64,000 nucleotides of DNA from positions 50,648 through 114,647 of the forward strand of contig NAVB01000358.1 in assembly GCA_002179805.1 (NCBI GenBank), written 5' to 3'. Position numbers and translations under genes: made by a program. The notes under the pieces were generated by a model that was not told the origin of the DNA, made no database searches, and was given only the letters and a program-made list of their open reading frames with translations. This stretch comes from Acanthamoeba lenticulata. Its lineage: Eukaryota > Discosea > Longamoebia > Acanthamoebidae. This document shows, piece by piece, positions 53,368 through 64,000 of the stretch; positions within the stretch are counted from its first letter, which is position 1, and the number at the start of each line of letters is the position of its first letter.

Positions 53368-55120
53368 TCAGGACCAGCGGGGCTGCTGCGGTACAACGGG
53401 CAGACCAAGTGCGTGCACGACGCGGTCCCAGTACTCCTCCTGGTTACGCTTGTTGTTGGCATGGTCATCAGTTGCAAGAGGCGCTGAGGCCCCATCCGAT
53501 CGCGCAGCAGAACAAGGGCCTGGGGCTTGAACAGGAACGAGAGCCGCATCAGGCGGAGCGCAGAGGAAGAATTCGCCTTCTCGTAGTCGACCCGGTTCAA
53601 CGTGAATGACGACGCAAACGACATACATGGCCTGTATACGATTGAGGCGCGCGATAAGTCGATGTGTTGTGTCGGCTGACGTCAGGGATGAGAACGTACG
53701 GAACCCGTCTGCCCATAAAACAGCTGCATGTTGACGATGGTACGCAGAGTAGCGCCGTCTCGTCGTCGCATCAGCGGTTCTAACAAGAACACTTCACTAG
53801 CTGACCAGGGTTTCCTGTATGACGACGGGCTCATCAGTCACTGCTGGCATCAAGCAAGAATGAACGAAACGACGCACTGGTTATGAAAGTAGTGCGCTAT
53901 CCGCTGCTTGGTGGGGCTCTCGGCGCAGAGTGCCTTGAAAGGACATCGAGCGAGCTGTTCCTGTACGTTACCAAAACGAAACATGAACGAACGTGTAAAC
54001 AAAGAGTACTACATCATGAACCGCCAATGACGTACAGGTGAGTACTGCATCATCTGCAAGAAGGCTTCGTTGCAGTAGGTGATGACCGGAGCGTGGCCGA
54101 ATGTACTGGTTGCGGTAATGGCTAAGACGGGGTGCCTGGATGATCATCGTCAACATGAGCGAGTGAGGCTCCAGAAGGAATGAGGGCGCTCAGACGAAAA
54201 AGGAGAGGACGCATACTCGTTGATGTCGCCCACGACAAAGGGCGCCTCGGGAGGCACGTGGAATGATCGGAGGAAGGGCATGCGTATGCGTGCTTCTTCC
54301 AAGCCAGGACATTCCTTCACCACCATGGGCTGTTCCACCGGGGCCACTTCGACAGGAGATGGTCGGTCGAGTCGGCGCTTCTTGTGTTGCTGTTGCTGCA
54401 GGAACTGCTGTTGCTGCTGATGTGAATCGTCGACGTTGCTGTACAAGTTGTTGTTGTTGTTGTTGCTCTGGTCATCGCCTTCAGGAGTGCTCCTTCCATG
54501 CACGTGCTTACACTGATTCTTGCGAAGCTTCTTGACCTTGTCGCGCAGCTCCTGGTTCTCCCTGCGTAGCTTGTCGATCTCGTCGGCCATCATCGTGATC
54601 ACCCTCTGCGCGAGCTGGTCGGGGCCAGCGTTGGTGAACGGCCGCGTTTCGGTCGGGTACGGTTGGCGGTCGTCATCCCCACTCTCTGAAGAGCCGTCGC
54701 CATGTGTCCCCGAGCAATAGTCCCCATGAGCCCCGGCACGTCGCTGTTGTCTCACATCCTCACTGCCGTACAGCCAGCAGCTCGCTGGTGGTGGAGCTGA
54801 CCAGGTTCCCTCGTTGCTCGGCGGGGTTACGGTCTCAGCGGGAGAAGCCTCTCCATGCTCATGCTCGGTCTCGGGCTCTTTGGGTCGATAGCGGGGGTCT
54901 TTGCGTGATGGCCGCCCCCGCTTGCGTGGGACCAAGTCGGAACATTGCGCGGTAATCCCTCTCTTCAAGCACCGCCCGCACGGTCTCCCCCTTCACCCAC
55001 GAGTGAGAAGCAGAGGAGGAAAAAACGCTCCCTCCACCAAACATACCCGTCACAAGCTATATGCGATGCTCTGCAGTTGTTGCACGCTTTGACCCTTCCT
55101 GGGCGCAGTGGCTGGCTCAT
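53368..55120 (-). CDS. Zn(II)2Cys6-PAS transcription factor, copy 1
   Basis: Starts MSQPLRPGRVKACNNCRASH at 55120. The binuclear zinc cluster is split by an intron: ACNNCRASHIACD then RPCGRCLKRGITAQCSD, followed by the basic PRKRGRPSRKDPRYRPKE. This is the six-Cys pattern of fungal-type Zn2Cys6 regulators. A Glu/Pro/Ser-rich region and a heptad-like helix (IDKLRRENQELRDKVKKLRK) follow, then Gln/Asn-rich tracts. After FVVGDINE a PAS-like domain is seen over small exons: HPVLAITATSTFGHAPVITY, CNEAFLQMMQYSP, CPFKALCAESPTKQRIAHYF, and LRTIVNMQLFYGQTG. The C-terminus ends HALGLPVVPQQPRWS. Probably a sequence-specific regulator; the ligand is unknown. It is a tandem paralogue of the next gene. Confidence 0.82.
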
Positions 55121-55263
55121 GGCTCCTTCCTCTTTGTTGAACGTTCTGCCCAGCCGGCAAGCTCGCGGCTATTTTCGCTTTTCGGGGATTTTTTAATGTG
55201 CGAAAAACCCACCAATCAACATTTTTACAAATTTCCGCCATTGGGATTTATTAGCCTTCGTTC

Positions 55264-57192
55264 TTACGCCCGCCACAGGTTGGCCGCGCCGAGTGTTGGG
55301 GCGGCGAGAGGCTGCGGCTGGGGCTGGCCCAGGACCCAGTCCCAGTAGGCGTGACTGGCGGACACTGTCGGTGGTGGCAGGTCGAACACGTTTGGCCGAA
55401 GCGGAAAGTCTCGGTCGGCCGACTGAGCACAAGTACTGAACAGCTGCTGCGGCTGCGGGTGATGCGACGCGGCCGTGTGACTGGCGGGCACCACCAGAGC
55501 GTTGCTTCCGACTTTGTCGAGGAACCTCTCGTGCTCGCGTCTTGCGTCTTCTTCGCAGTGCAGTGTGACGCAGATGATGTGTTTCACCTGCAAGGTGAAG
55601 CAGCGATTAGCTCAGTGCTCGGGGGGTCTTTGCAACTGGGAAGAGAGCGTACGGCGCCGGTCGAGTCGAAGAGGAACTGCATGTTACAAGTGCCTCGTAA
55701 CGTGCGCCCGTCCTTTCGGCGCATAAGCGGGCACATGGCAAAGATCTCGCTGGCGGCCATCGGTTCTCTGTTGGTGGGACCGATGATCAGTCATGACGAT
55801 CTCGAAGGGGGTGGCCGACAGGGACGTGCGCACCTGTTGAGAAGACACCGGACCATGCGATCGCGCAGGCGAACGTTCTCTGAGAGGACAGCGCCAGGAG
55901 GGGTGCGACAGAGCTCATCCTTTACAGACACGCATGCCGCCACGTTAGATACTAGCGGACATAGAACAGGCCAAGGCTGTTGGAGCGCACCGTGGTGAAC
56001 TGGAGCATGTTGGCAAAGGCCTCGTTGGTGTAGGCAAAGCTCACCGCTTGCCCCATGCCCGGAACCTCGAGCGCGAACACCGGCCGCCTGGCGTATCACA
56101 CCCCGATCAGACCAAGTCTGCGAGAGAGAGAGAGAGAGACAGAGAGGCGAACGGTGGCCGTACGAGTGCATATCGCCCACGACAAAGGGCACGTCTGGGG
56201 GGAGGCGGTAGTGTTGGAGGAATGCCATGTGCTTGCGCGCTTCAACCAAACTCGGGCACTCGACCGCATCCACAGGCAACGAGGAGCCATCCGTAGGTGC
56301 CGACGTTGTCTTGCGCACCGGGTCCACCGGCACGAAGGGCGGAGAGACAGGCCCCTCGAAGGCAATGTCGTGGCGTGGTCGCTTGTTCGAGCCGTACATC
56401 TGCTGGCTGCTGCTGCTGCTGACATAGCTCGAAGAAGGTGCCGAGCTGCAAAGGTTTTCTTCGTAGAGCCGCTTGTACTTGCGCAGCTTCTTGACCTTGG
56501 CGCGCAGCTTTGCAACCTCTTTGCGCAGCTTGTGCGTTTCGTCTGCCATCATCGCGATGACCTTGGAGGCGAGGTCGGCCTCGGACATGCTGCTCCTCTC
56601 CCCGGCCTCGTCCTCTTCGCTGTCGTCATCTTCGTCTTCCGAGACGGCGTAGGGCGCGTCGTCAACGTGCTCGAAAGGGTACCGAGTTGTTGAGTGGTTG
56701 CTACCCGGACGCGCCCCCTCGAGGTCATATTCGGTCTCCGATGACGGCAGGTTGTTTGTGTACCAGGGCTGGCCAGTGGGCGTGTCGCTGTCGCTCGTCG
56801 TTGAACACCTCCGACTATCGGAGGCGGTGACTGGAACAGCGGTCGTGCTACTACTGGTAGTGGTTGTGGTGCTGTCTTGCACCTTCGTGTTGTTGTTGTT
56901 GTGGGCGGGAGCGTTGTTGTTTCCGTTGGGGTACTTGGGTCGGAAACGCGGGTCCGTTCGGGCGGGGCGCCCCTTCTTGCGTGGGGCCAGGTCGCAGCAC
57001 TGGTCTGACAGGCCTCGTTTGATACACCGGCGACATGGCCGCTCTCTGCACAGCACTTACCTCCATGAGCGCCTTCTTTGCGTGCACCCACTCGTTCAAG
57101 AAGGTCGAGTACCCATCACACGCGGTGTGCGAGTTCCTGCAAAAGTTGCAAGCCTTGACCGGCACGTTAGTCGGGCTGGTGGTGGAGCTCAT
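55264..57192 (-). CDS. Zn(II)2Cys6-PAS transcription factor, copy 2
   Basis: Starts MSSTTSPTNVPVKACNFCRN at 57192. Zinc cluster: ACNFCRNSHTACD, then after an intron RPCRRCIKRGLSDQCCD and APRKKGRPARTDPRFRPKYP. Asn-, Thr- and Ser-rich low-complexity sequence, an acidic patch (SEDEDDDSEEDEAGERSSMS) and a helix (ETHKLRKEVAKLRAKVKKLR) follow. The segment ECPSLVEARKHMAFLQHYRL and PPDVPFVVGDMHS aligns with copy 1. The PAS-like part reads RPVFALEVPGMGQAVSFAYT, NEAFANMLQFTTVRSN and PLMRRKDGRTLRGTCNMQFL, resembling the PAS region of the yeast Ert1/Rds2 group. It ends TLGAANLWRA at 55264. Same strand and exon layout as copy 1, indicating local duplication. Confidence 0.84.
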
Positions 57193-57632
57193 TCGCGTCT
57201 CCGGTCTGTTGAGTTCTTTGCGTTTGTGTCTCTCCTTTGCTTGTCGTGCTTTTTACTTCGGAGTGAAAAATAGTCCCCGATGTCGGGCGGTAAAAATCAT
57301 TCCCCGATTGCACCAAAGGGACATTTTATGTAAAAAAAATTCTTCTGCCTCGCCGAGTAATCGCCAATCCTGCGCGCTGAAATATGCCTGCATACCAGAA
57401 AGGTTTGTCGGCGTTAATCGCTTCTTCTGGTCGAAAATTCTGCGGAAGAAGGAGCTGTTGTGGTCCAGTTTCCACCATCTGCTCGTTCAGCCAACGGCTG
57501 GTGCTGCACTGCGTACGCCCGGCGGCGTCCTGACCGACATTGCGTATTCTCAACCTCACCCCTCAACCTTCTACAGCCTCATACTATTCGCTTTATATCA
57601 CTTGCAATCAGCCACCATCAACTTACAAACAA
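57193..57632. promoter_or_regulatory. divergent intergenic region
   Basis: About 440 bases between the divergent Zn2Cys6-PAS copy 2 and C2-LURP genes. It holds both promoters. No convincing coding sequence or named motif was seen. Confidence 0.4.
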
Positions 57633-60119
57633 ATGCAAGGGCAAGAGCCTCTTGGAATCCGGGGCGAGCCCCTCTCTCGTGAGGTGCTCTCCCTCGAGAG
57701 TACGTAGCCTCCTTCCTCTGGCAGTGTTGACCGGTTGACCTCATGTTTGTTGTATTTCTGCAGTACGTGAAGCGCGTGACCTTCTCCCAGCTCAGCTGAT
57801 GAGTACTCATTCTCTGGTCCCTTTGCCCATAGTCGATTCCTATTTTTCATTGACGTTGATGGCGCACAGGCACTTGTGAACCGTATGTGGTCATGACCGT
57901 TTTCGACAGCAGCGGGCGGGCTATCGGGACACGCAAGACGAACGTCCTAGCAGGCAGCCTCAACCCCTATTGGTGCACACAACAACCCATCTACAGAGCA
58001 CATCTACCCTCCCTTGTTGTCGGGCGACTCTTTAACATCACGTCTGGTGGTCCACAGGATGGAACGCTTCGAATTCCAGGTCACGCAGTGGGACAAGGAG
58101 GGCGGCTACGTCGAGCTGGCCGTCCACGACAATCGGGACGGCGAACGACTGGGCTACATCCGCCAGCCTCTGTTCAGAATTAGCGAGCGGGGCTCCATGG
58201 AAGGTTGGTTCTTCCTCGATCGTCCCCGCTCCACGTCTGCCGCTCTCTACTTCCGGGCCCACCTCGAGCCCTTCCGCTCAACGGTCCTTGGCCACGCCCC
58301 TGACGTCACACAGGCCCCGATCGGGTCCGGTACGAGCCTTGACTTCCTCCCTTCCACAGGCAATCGCAGTCAGCCTCACGTCCCGCCCGCCAGGAATAAG
58401 CGCGCGCCAGCCTGCGGCCACGGCCGGCATCGGCCTCTCGGGCGTGGGCTCCACCACGCCCGTCACGGTCGAAAGCGGCCTCGCTTCGCCCTCGGGCCTG
58501 CCCATGGGCGCCGCGCCGGCCACGGCCTCACCCAGTACTCGAACCCTCATCAGCTTGTTCGTCCTTTGTCGCTGCTCTCTCTGACCGCTGCCTGGCCGTT
58601 AACGGCGTGAAAAATGAACTCAGCCCTGAGCTCGCCCGGCCTGACGCCCATGGCCGCTACGACGGCCGCAGCGGCGGGCGCGGTGCCGCGCGAGACCGGC
58701 GTCAGCCCGCTGTTCGTGATGCGCCACATGTTCTGGGTGCTGTCCAACACGTACGAGGTCCGGGACCAGCAAGGCCTCGCGCGCTACCGCCTCATCTGCA
58801 ACTTTGGGTCCAAGCAGCTGGACGACATCCGCATCGCCGACGCCTCGGGCCACGAGGTGGGCTTCATCCGCGAGGAGCCCTCCATCGTGAACCGTCTCTA
58901 TCGCATGCCCACCTACCGTACGCATACGCTCCCTAAAGTCCTGAATGCTGTGGCCGGGCGCTGATGAACGAAGGGACGGGCAGTGATTTCCGTGTACGGG
59001 ACGACGGCCAAGGTGAAGAGGAAGTTCCTGAGCATCAACGAGCCGATCTACACGCTGCGGCCTTTCAACTCGCAGAGCATCCACGCCAAGGGCAACTTTG
59101 CCCACTCTGAGTTTAGCTTCTACCAATTCAACACCATCATCGCCGACGTACTTCTCTTCCCCCTTTTCTCTCTCTTTCGCGTTCACGCGGGACTCATCGT
59201 CACGGCTGATGGGGTTACAACAGGTGTCGCGCGGGCTTGCGCCGCCGGGCGATCAGGGCCTCTATGGCATCCGCGTTGCGCCGACCTTCTCCAACCCGCT
59301 GCTTCTCCTTGCGGCCACTGTCGCGATCGAGCGGTACGAGCCGCCACAGGCCTGATCGCAGCGCATGTGGACGCTGAATGTAACGGGGGCTTGCGCCGTC
59401 CGTGTCACATGTGCAGGATTCAGGACGTGGCCGGCATTCGTCCGGTCGGGGACGTGTACAGCGACTCGAGGAACACGCTGATGTCGAGGATCAAGCTGGG
59501 CAAGAAGAAGAAGAAGAAGACCGTCGTGACCCCGACCGCCACGCCCGTAGTGGCGGAGACCACGGGTCTGTCCACGGCCGCCACGACGGCCTCCACGGCC
59601 GCGGTTCCCACCAGAGCCGTGCCTGTGGCGGCCACGGCCACGACTACTGTGCCGGCGACTCCGATCGTGGCGTCCTCCGCCAGCATCCCGACGACGTCTG
59701 TCCGCAGCACGACCGGTGGCTCGTCCGTCACGACCTCTGCGCCAGGCACCAGCATCACCTACAGCCCCGAGGGCATTCCCAACACGCCCGTGGTGAAGAT
59801 CACCACCGTGGGCTCGGGCGAGGCCTACACGAGCTACGGCACGGCTTCCCCGACGCTATTGTCCGCCGCCGCCACGACCGAGTTCGGTGTGGCGCAGCCT
59901 CGCGCCGAGATGGCCGCCATCGAGACCCTGCGGCAGGAGGAGCTCCCCGTCATGCAGGCCGAGCGGGTCGACCTGGGCTACCCGAGTGGCGGCGCCACCA
60001 GCACGGGCTCGAACCTGGCCGGGAACGCAAATCCATTGGACAAGGAGCATAGAATCCGCGAGGTCAGGGAGGGCGAGTCCGGCAGCGTTCCCATCTTTGG
60101 GGCGGGCCAGTTCGACTGA
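57633..60119 (+). CDS. C2 domain plus LURP-one-like (Tubby C-terminal-like) protein
   Basis: Starts MQGQEPLGIRGEPLSREVLS at 57633. Spliced in phase it gives a C2 domain: LEIREARDLLPAQLMS, TCEPYVVMTVFDSSGRAIGT, RKTNVLAGSLNPYW, MERFEFQVTQWDKEGGYVEL, AVHDNRDGERLGYIRQPLFR. A Ser/Ala/Pro linker leads to a LURP-one/scramblase-like barrel: MFWVLSNTYEVRDQQGLARY, FGSKQLDDIRIADASGHEVG, SVYGTTAKVKRKFLSINEP, FNSQSIHAKGNFAHSEFSFY and NPLLLLAATVAIER. A donor inside the last motif splices to IQDVAGIRPVGDVYSDSRNT and a Lys run, followed by a long Thr/Ala/Ser/Val-rich tail ending at 60119. Without that splice it would stop at 59355. C2 suggests calcium or lipid binding at membranes; the exact function is unknown. 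Confidence 0.75.
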
Positions 60120-60187
60120 GCGGGATTAAGTTTTGTGTTTAGTGAACAAAGCTCTTTTCTTTATTTCATTCGTCAAGAACGACACAC

Positions 60188-60799
60188 ATGGCAGAAAGAG
60201 GCGAGCAGGTTTGGACTTGCATGGTGTGTGGCCTCGATCGCCCGTTCTTGGCGAGGTGGTGTCTGTCCTGCGGGGCGAATCCTCCGACCGGTGAGGAGAA
60301 GAAGGTGCTGTGCCAGTTCCGCTTTCGGCCAAGGTTGACCCCAGAGGTTTTGCGCCAAGTCAGCCTCTTGTGCGACCGCGGTGGGAGGTGGTCAAGCTCT
60401 TGTGGGTGGGGGCGGCCGACTCGGGCAGCCCGCTTTCCCGGGATCCTTTCCTCCTGAGATGGTGCAGAAGGTCGCTCGCTATGCGACCCATAGACCTGCT
60501 TGCTTTGGCGACCGTTTCCTCAACTGGTTCAAGAAGACAGCGGCTGACGCGGCAGACGGTGTGGCGACCATCTACACCAACGACGTCGATATACCCGGCG
60601 TCATCGACATGTTGCTCACTTGCAAGGTTTTCATGACAACGGCAAGACCAGGAAGTTCGCCGTCTACCCTACGTGACTTACACAGTTCGACGGCAAGCAA
60701 ACGTTCGGCGGGTTCTGGTCAGAGGCCGTCTTCCTCGCCCTCGTCAGCTTCGACTCGAACCATCGCTACTGGTTCAGCAACTTTGTTTATTGTAGTTAA
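60188..60799 (+). CDS. small protein with RanBP2-type zinc finger
   Basis: Starts MAERGEQVWTCMVCGLDRPF at 60188 with a RanBP2-like finger (VWTCMVCGLDRPF, RWCLSCGANPP). A later exon reads PEMVQKVARYATHRPACFGD then RFLNWFKKTAADAADG and IPGVIDMLLTCK. A 59-base intron (60629-60687) joins it to FDGKQTFGGFWSEAVFLALV and SFDSNHRYWFSNFVYCS. The middle (60360-60460) is uncertain: it could be intron or coding. RanBP2 fingers bind ubiquitin or RNA; which applies is unknown. It follows the C2-LURP gene by 68 bases. Confidence 0.5.
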
Positions 60800-60865
60800 G
60801 AAGAATAATACAGCATCAGGCGCGGATCGTTGTCATGTCGGCCAAGGAACCGCCGACACGCAACA

Positions 60866-63800
60866 TCACGACTGTTGGTCATCCGCGCGCTCCTTGGCAA
60901 AGCCCTTGCTCACGAGAGCCACCTCGATCTCGTCAAGGACCGCCGGGTCGTCGATGGTCGCCGGCGTTGGATAAGCTGACGTGGCGTTAGTTTCAAAAAG
61001 AAAGCGAGTCTTTCGTACGCGTAGGCTCACGTACCATAACCATCGGCAATCTTCTTCATGGTGCCGCGCAGGATCTTGCCCGAGCGGGTCTTGGGCAGGC
61101 GTGCCACCGGGATGGCCACCTTGAAGGAGGCCACGGGCCCGATGCGCTCTCGCACGCGCTTGATGCACTCGGCGACCACCTTCTGGTTGTCGCGCGTGAC
61201 GCCCGACTTGAGGACAATGAACCCGACGGGGACCTCGCCCTTGAGCTGGTCCTCGGCTCCAATGACGGCGCACTCGGCCACGTCCGGATGCGAGCTCAGC
61301 ACCTCCTCGAGTGAGCCCGTGCTCAGCCGATGGCCCGCCACGTTGATCACATCACTAGCAAAAAGATGAAGAAGAAGGTGAGCCCTCATGTCCTCGCCCC
61401 GCCAATAAGGAGGTCGCGCGTACTCGGTGCGGGCCATGATGTGAATGTAGCCGTCGCTGTCCACGAAGCCCGCGTCGCCTGTTTGCATGGTGTGTGCACG
61501 ACAACATGAGCTCTCCCGCAGCCTCAGCCCAGCCCAGCCCTTTACGCGTACCGCACTTGTAGTAGCCGGGATAGGTCTCAAAGTAGGCGCTCTGGTACTT
61601 CTTCTCATCGTTGGGCCACAGCGTGGGGAAGCAGCCCGGCGGGAGGGGCGACCTGATGAGCACAGACAGGCACAGGTTGGCGGAGGCCCGCATCACGCGT
61701 GGTCAGATGCGCCGAATGTAGGATGGGACGGGATCATCCGTACTTGATGACGACCTCGCCCAGGTGGCGGTTGTGGGGCAGCTCCTTGCCCGTCGTGGAC
61801 TCGAGCACGCGCACGTCGTAGCCCGGCACCGCCAAGCCGCACGATCCGGGCTGACCTCACGAAGCCAGTGAGTCCACGGCAAAGAATGGAAGAATGACAG
61901 CAGGGGCAGCACAGTACCTTGACCTTGACGCGGCCGTCGAGGCCGGCCACGTTGGGCTCGGGGCCGTAGTCGAGACCGAGGCACTTGGCTCCGATGGCCC
62001 ACCCGGTCTCGGTCTGCCACCAGTGGTCGACCACAGGTCGGTGCTGGAGCAGCCGCTGGGCCCAGTGGACCGTCGCCGGGTCGGCGCGTTCGCCGGCCAG
62101 GAAGAAGGCCCGCAGGCTCGACAAGTCTGTCGCGTTCGTTGCCAGTGTCATTAATGGATTTGCGACAGCAGAAATGAGCATTGCTCAGCTAGCACGCACC
62201 GTACTTGGCCAGGTGGGCACCCTCGGGGTCCTCCTTCCGGATGGCGCGCACGGCGGTCGGGGCCATGAACGACACGTTGACGCCGTGCTGGCTCATCACT
62301 CGCCAATAGGCGCCGCACTGCGCATAGAAGGAGCAGGAGGAGACGCAACGGGATAAGGGCGAAGCCCACGTCGAGCCTTGACTGGCGGGGGGCATGACGT
62401 ACGTCGGGCGTGTTGACGGGCTTGCCCTCGTAGAGGACCGTGGTGGCGCCCTGCAGGAGCGGGCCGTAGACAATGTAGGAGTGGCCCACGACCCAGCCGA
62501 TGTCGCTGGCGGCCCAGAAGACCTCGCCCGGCTGCAGGCCGTAGACCATGCCCATCGAGTTTTTGAGGGCCACCATGTGGCCCGCGTTGTCGCGCACCAC
62601 GCCCTTGGGGTTGCCCGTCGTGCCGGACGTGTACAGCACGTACAGCGGGTCCTGCGGTCGTCGGGAGAGTTGGTGGGTGAGTTGTGGTTGAGGTGAATGC
62701 GAAAGACGTAGACGTACGTTGGAATCGACTTCGACACAGGCCTCGAAGGGCTTTGCCCGCGCGTACTCGGCGTCCCAGTCAAAGTCCTTGTGGTCGGCCG
62801 TCTGCAGCAAGGGGGCCTTGATCTCGAGGCCCGGCCTGGGTAGTTGAAGATTTCAAAATCACGTATGAGCGCCGCGCACCTAGAGACAGTGAACTGGGAA
62901 GAGCTCTCGAAAGGGGGGGGGGGGCGTGCCGCTGGTAGATGATGTTGGCCTGCGGCTTGTGCTGGGCCGCATCGATGGCGCGGTCGAGCAGCGGCTTGTA
63001 CTGCACTACGTGGTGGGGCTCAATGCCGCACGAGGCCGACAGAATCACCTGCACCAGAGGAGAGCGTCCGTGGGTGAGGATCCTTCACCATCAACTCACC
63101 AAGTGCGGAGCTACCTCCATGAACGGACCTTGGGCTTGGCGTGGTCGATGCGGACGGCCAGCTGGTCGGACGCGAAGCCGCCAAACACGACAGAGTGAAT
63201 CGCGCCGAGGCGCGCGCAAGCCAGCATGGCGATCACCGCTGCACGCAGGCGTTGCCCGTGAGATCGAACGGCCCGCGGTCGCTGCAAAGGAGTGAATTCA
63301 CGTGCCTTGGGGAATCATAGGCATGTAGATGAGCACACGGTCGCCCTTCTCTACGCCATGATTGTTGGCCAGCACGCCGGCAAAGTGGGTCACCTGCTGG
63401 TGGAGTTCCTTGTACGTGAACTTCTGGACCGTCTTGGCGACGGGGCTGTCCCATATGAGGGCCACTTGCTCGCCGCGTCCTGCAAACACGGGGCAGGAGT
63501 TGAGATCAAGCGCCTCGGCGAGGGCAGGCCGAAGCTGCAGACGCAGGCACACAAAGCGTACCCTGGGCGATGTGGACGTCAAGGGCGTTGTAGCACGTGT
63601 TGACCTTGCCGCCAGGGAACCAGCGGTAGAAGGGCGGACGCGAAGAGTCCAGCACGCGATCATACCTGTGGGGAGTTTGTCGAATGTTTCCCGATCGATT
63701 TTATTTATTTATTAATTATTCTATTGTTTACAAGAAATCGATTGGGAAGAAAAAGGATTGAAGAATTGAGTGATAAAAGGGGGGAGAGGTACCGCTTGTG

Positions 63801-64000
63801 CCAGTGGATCTGGTCAGCTTTGGCAGCCCAGTAGCGCTCGGGGTCATCCACCGAAGCCCTGAACTCGCTCTCGTAGGACGGCAGGCCTGCTTTGCTGGCA
63901 ACCTCTCGAGCACGAAGGGGCAGCACCAAACGAGCACTGCCAGCAGCGACACGAGTGGGTGTGGCAAGAGTTGTGCTGGCTCGCAGGGCATTTGCTGCCG
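60866..64000 (-). CDS. ACSS3: propionyl/acetyl-CoA synthetase, ACSS3-like, 5' partial
   Basis: About twelve exons; the 5' end is beyond the right edge. The first visible residues ([20 protein letters not shown]) resemble a mitochondrial transit peptide. Then [40 protein letters not shown] and [19 protein letters not shown]. The AMP-binding signature is [15 protein letters not shown]; other core motifs are [48 protein letters not shown] with [19 protein letters not shown], and the catalytic lysine motif [12 protein letters not shown]. It activates propionate or acetate to the acyl-CoA with ATP, most likely in mitochondria. [15 protein letters not shown] resembles ACSS3/PrpE rather than AcsA. 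The stop is at 60866, 66 bases from the convergent zinc-finger gene. Confidence 0.9.

Noticed and set aside
1..64000. Mobile elements, tRNA, rRNA, viral genes
   Set aside because: I looked for transposase, reverse transcriptase, integrase and capsid-like proteins and for tRNA-like boxes by eye and saw none. A tRNAscan or Rfam search would be decisive for small RNAs.

Overview
This window is nuclear DNA of an intron-rich, GC-rich protist. It is best explained as a free-living amoeba of the Acanthamoeba type. The reasons are: many short spliceosomal introns (usually 50-120 bases, GTRCGT-like donors, CAG/TAG acceptors) in GC3-rich genes; AATAAA-type polyadenylation signals; a Dictyostelium DD3-3-like protein; and a giant membrane receptor carrying periplasmic-binding-like ectodomains, two protein kinase domains and a cyclase domain, an architecture I associate with Acanthamoeba. 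The species is an inference. No tRNA, rRNA, transposon, CRISPR or viral gene was recognised.

Layout. 1-18.4 kb: a DD3-3-like membrane protein (-), a giant RCC1-BTB-BTB-filamin protein (+), RNA polymerase II subunit RPB11 (-), then two paralogous ankyrin/F-box/Rab-like GTPase fusions (+) flanking an intronless TRIM-NHL protein (+). 18.7-25 kb: a secreted orphan (+), the exoribonuclease XRN2/Rat1 (-) and an orphan gene (+). 25-41 kb, all on the minus strand: a RasGEF with a long disordered tail, cytosolic alanyl-tRNA synthetase (intronless), a GATA-type zinc-finger protein, the La protein and a second RasGEF. 41-49 kb: a small Myb/SANT-like gene and the kinase-cyclase-kinase receptor (+). 49-57 kb, minus strand: an M20 dipeptidase, a Rab1-like GTPase and two tandem Zn(II)2Cys6-PAS transcription factor genes. 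57.6-64 kb: a C2 plus LURP-one-like protein (+), a small RanBP2-type zinc-finger protein (+) and a propionyl/acetyl-CoA synthetase (-) that runs off the right edge.

Themes. The first 18 kb is rich in ubiquitin-ligase-type parts: BTB domains (typical Cullin-3 adaptors), two F-box proteins (typical SCF adaptors) and a RING/B-box/NHL protein. The most novel objects are the ankyrin-F-box-Rab-like GTPases ending in a CaaX box, which look like membrane-anchored, nucleotide-switched F-box proteins, and the filamin repeat that carries a RanBP2 zinc finger inside it. Small-GTPase signalling recurs: two RasGEFs, one free Rab and two fused Rab domains.

Exon boundaries were read by eye from splice sites and reading phase. 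Gene spans run from start codon to stop codon and include introns. Individual splice sites may be off by a few bases.
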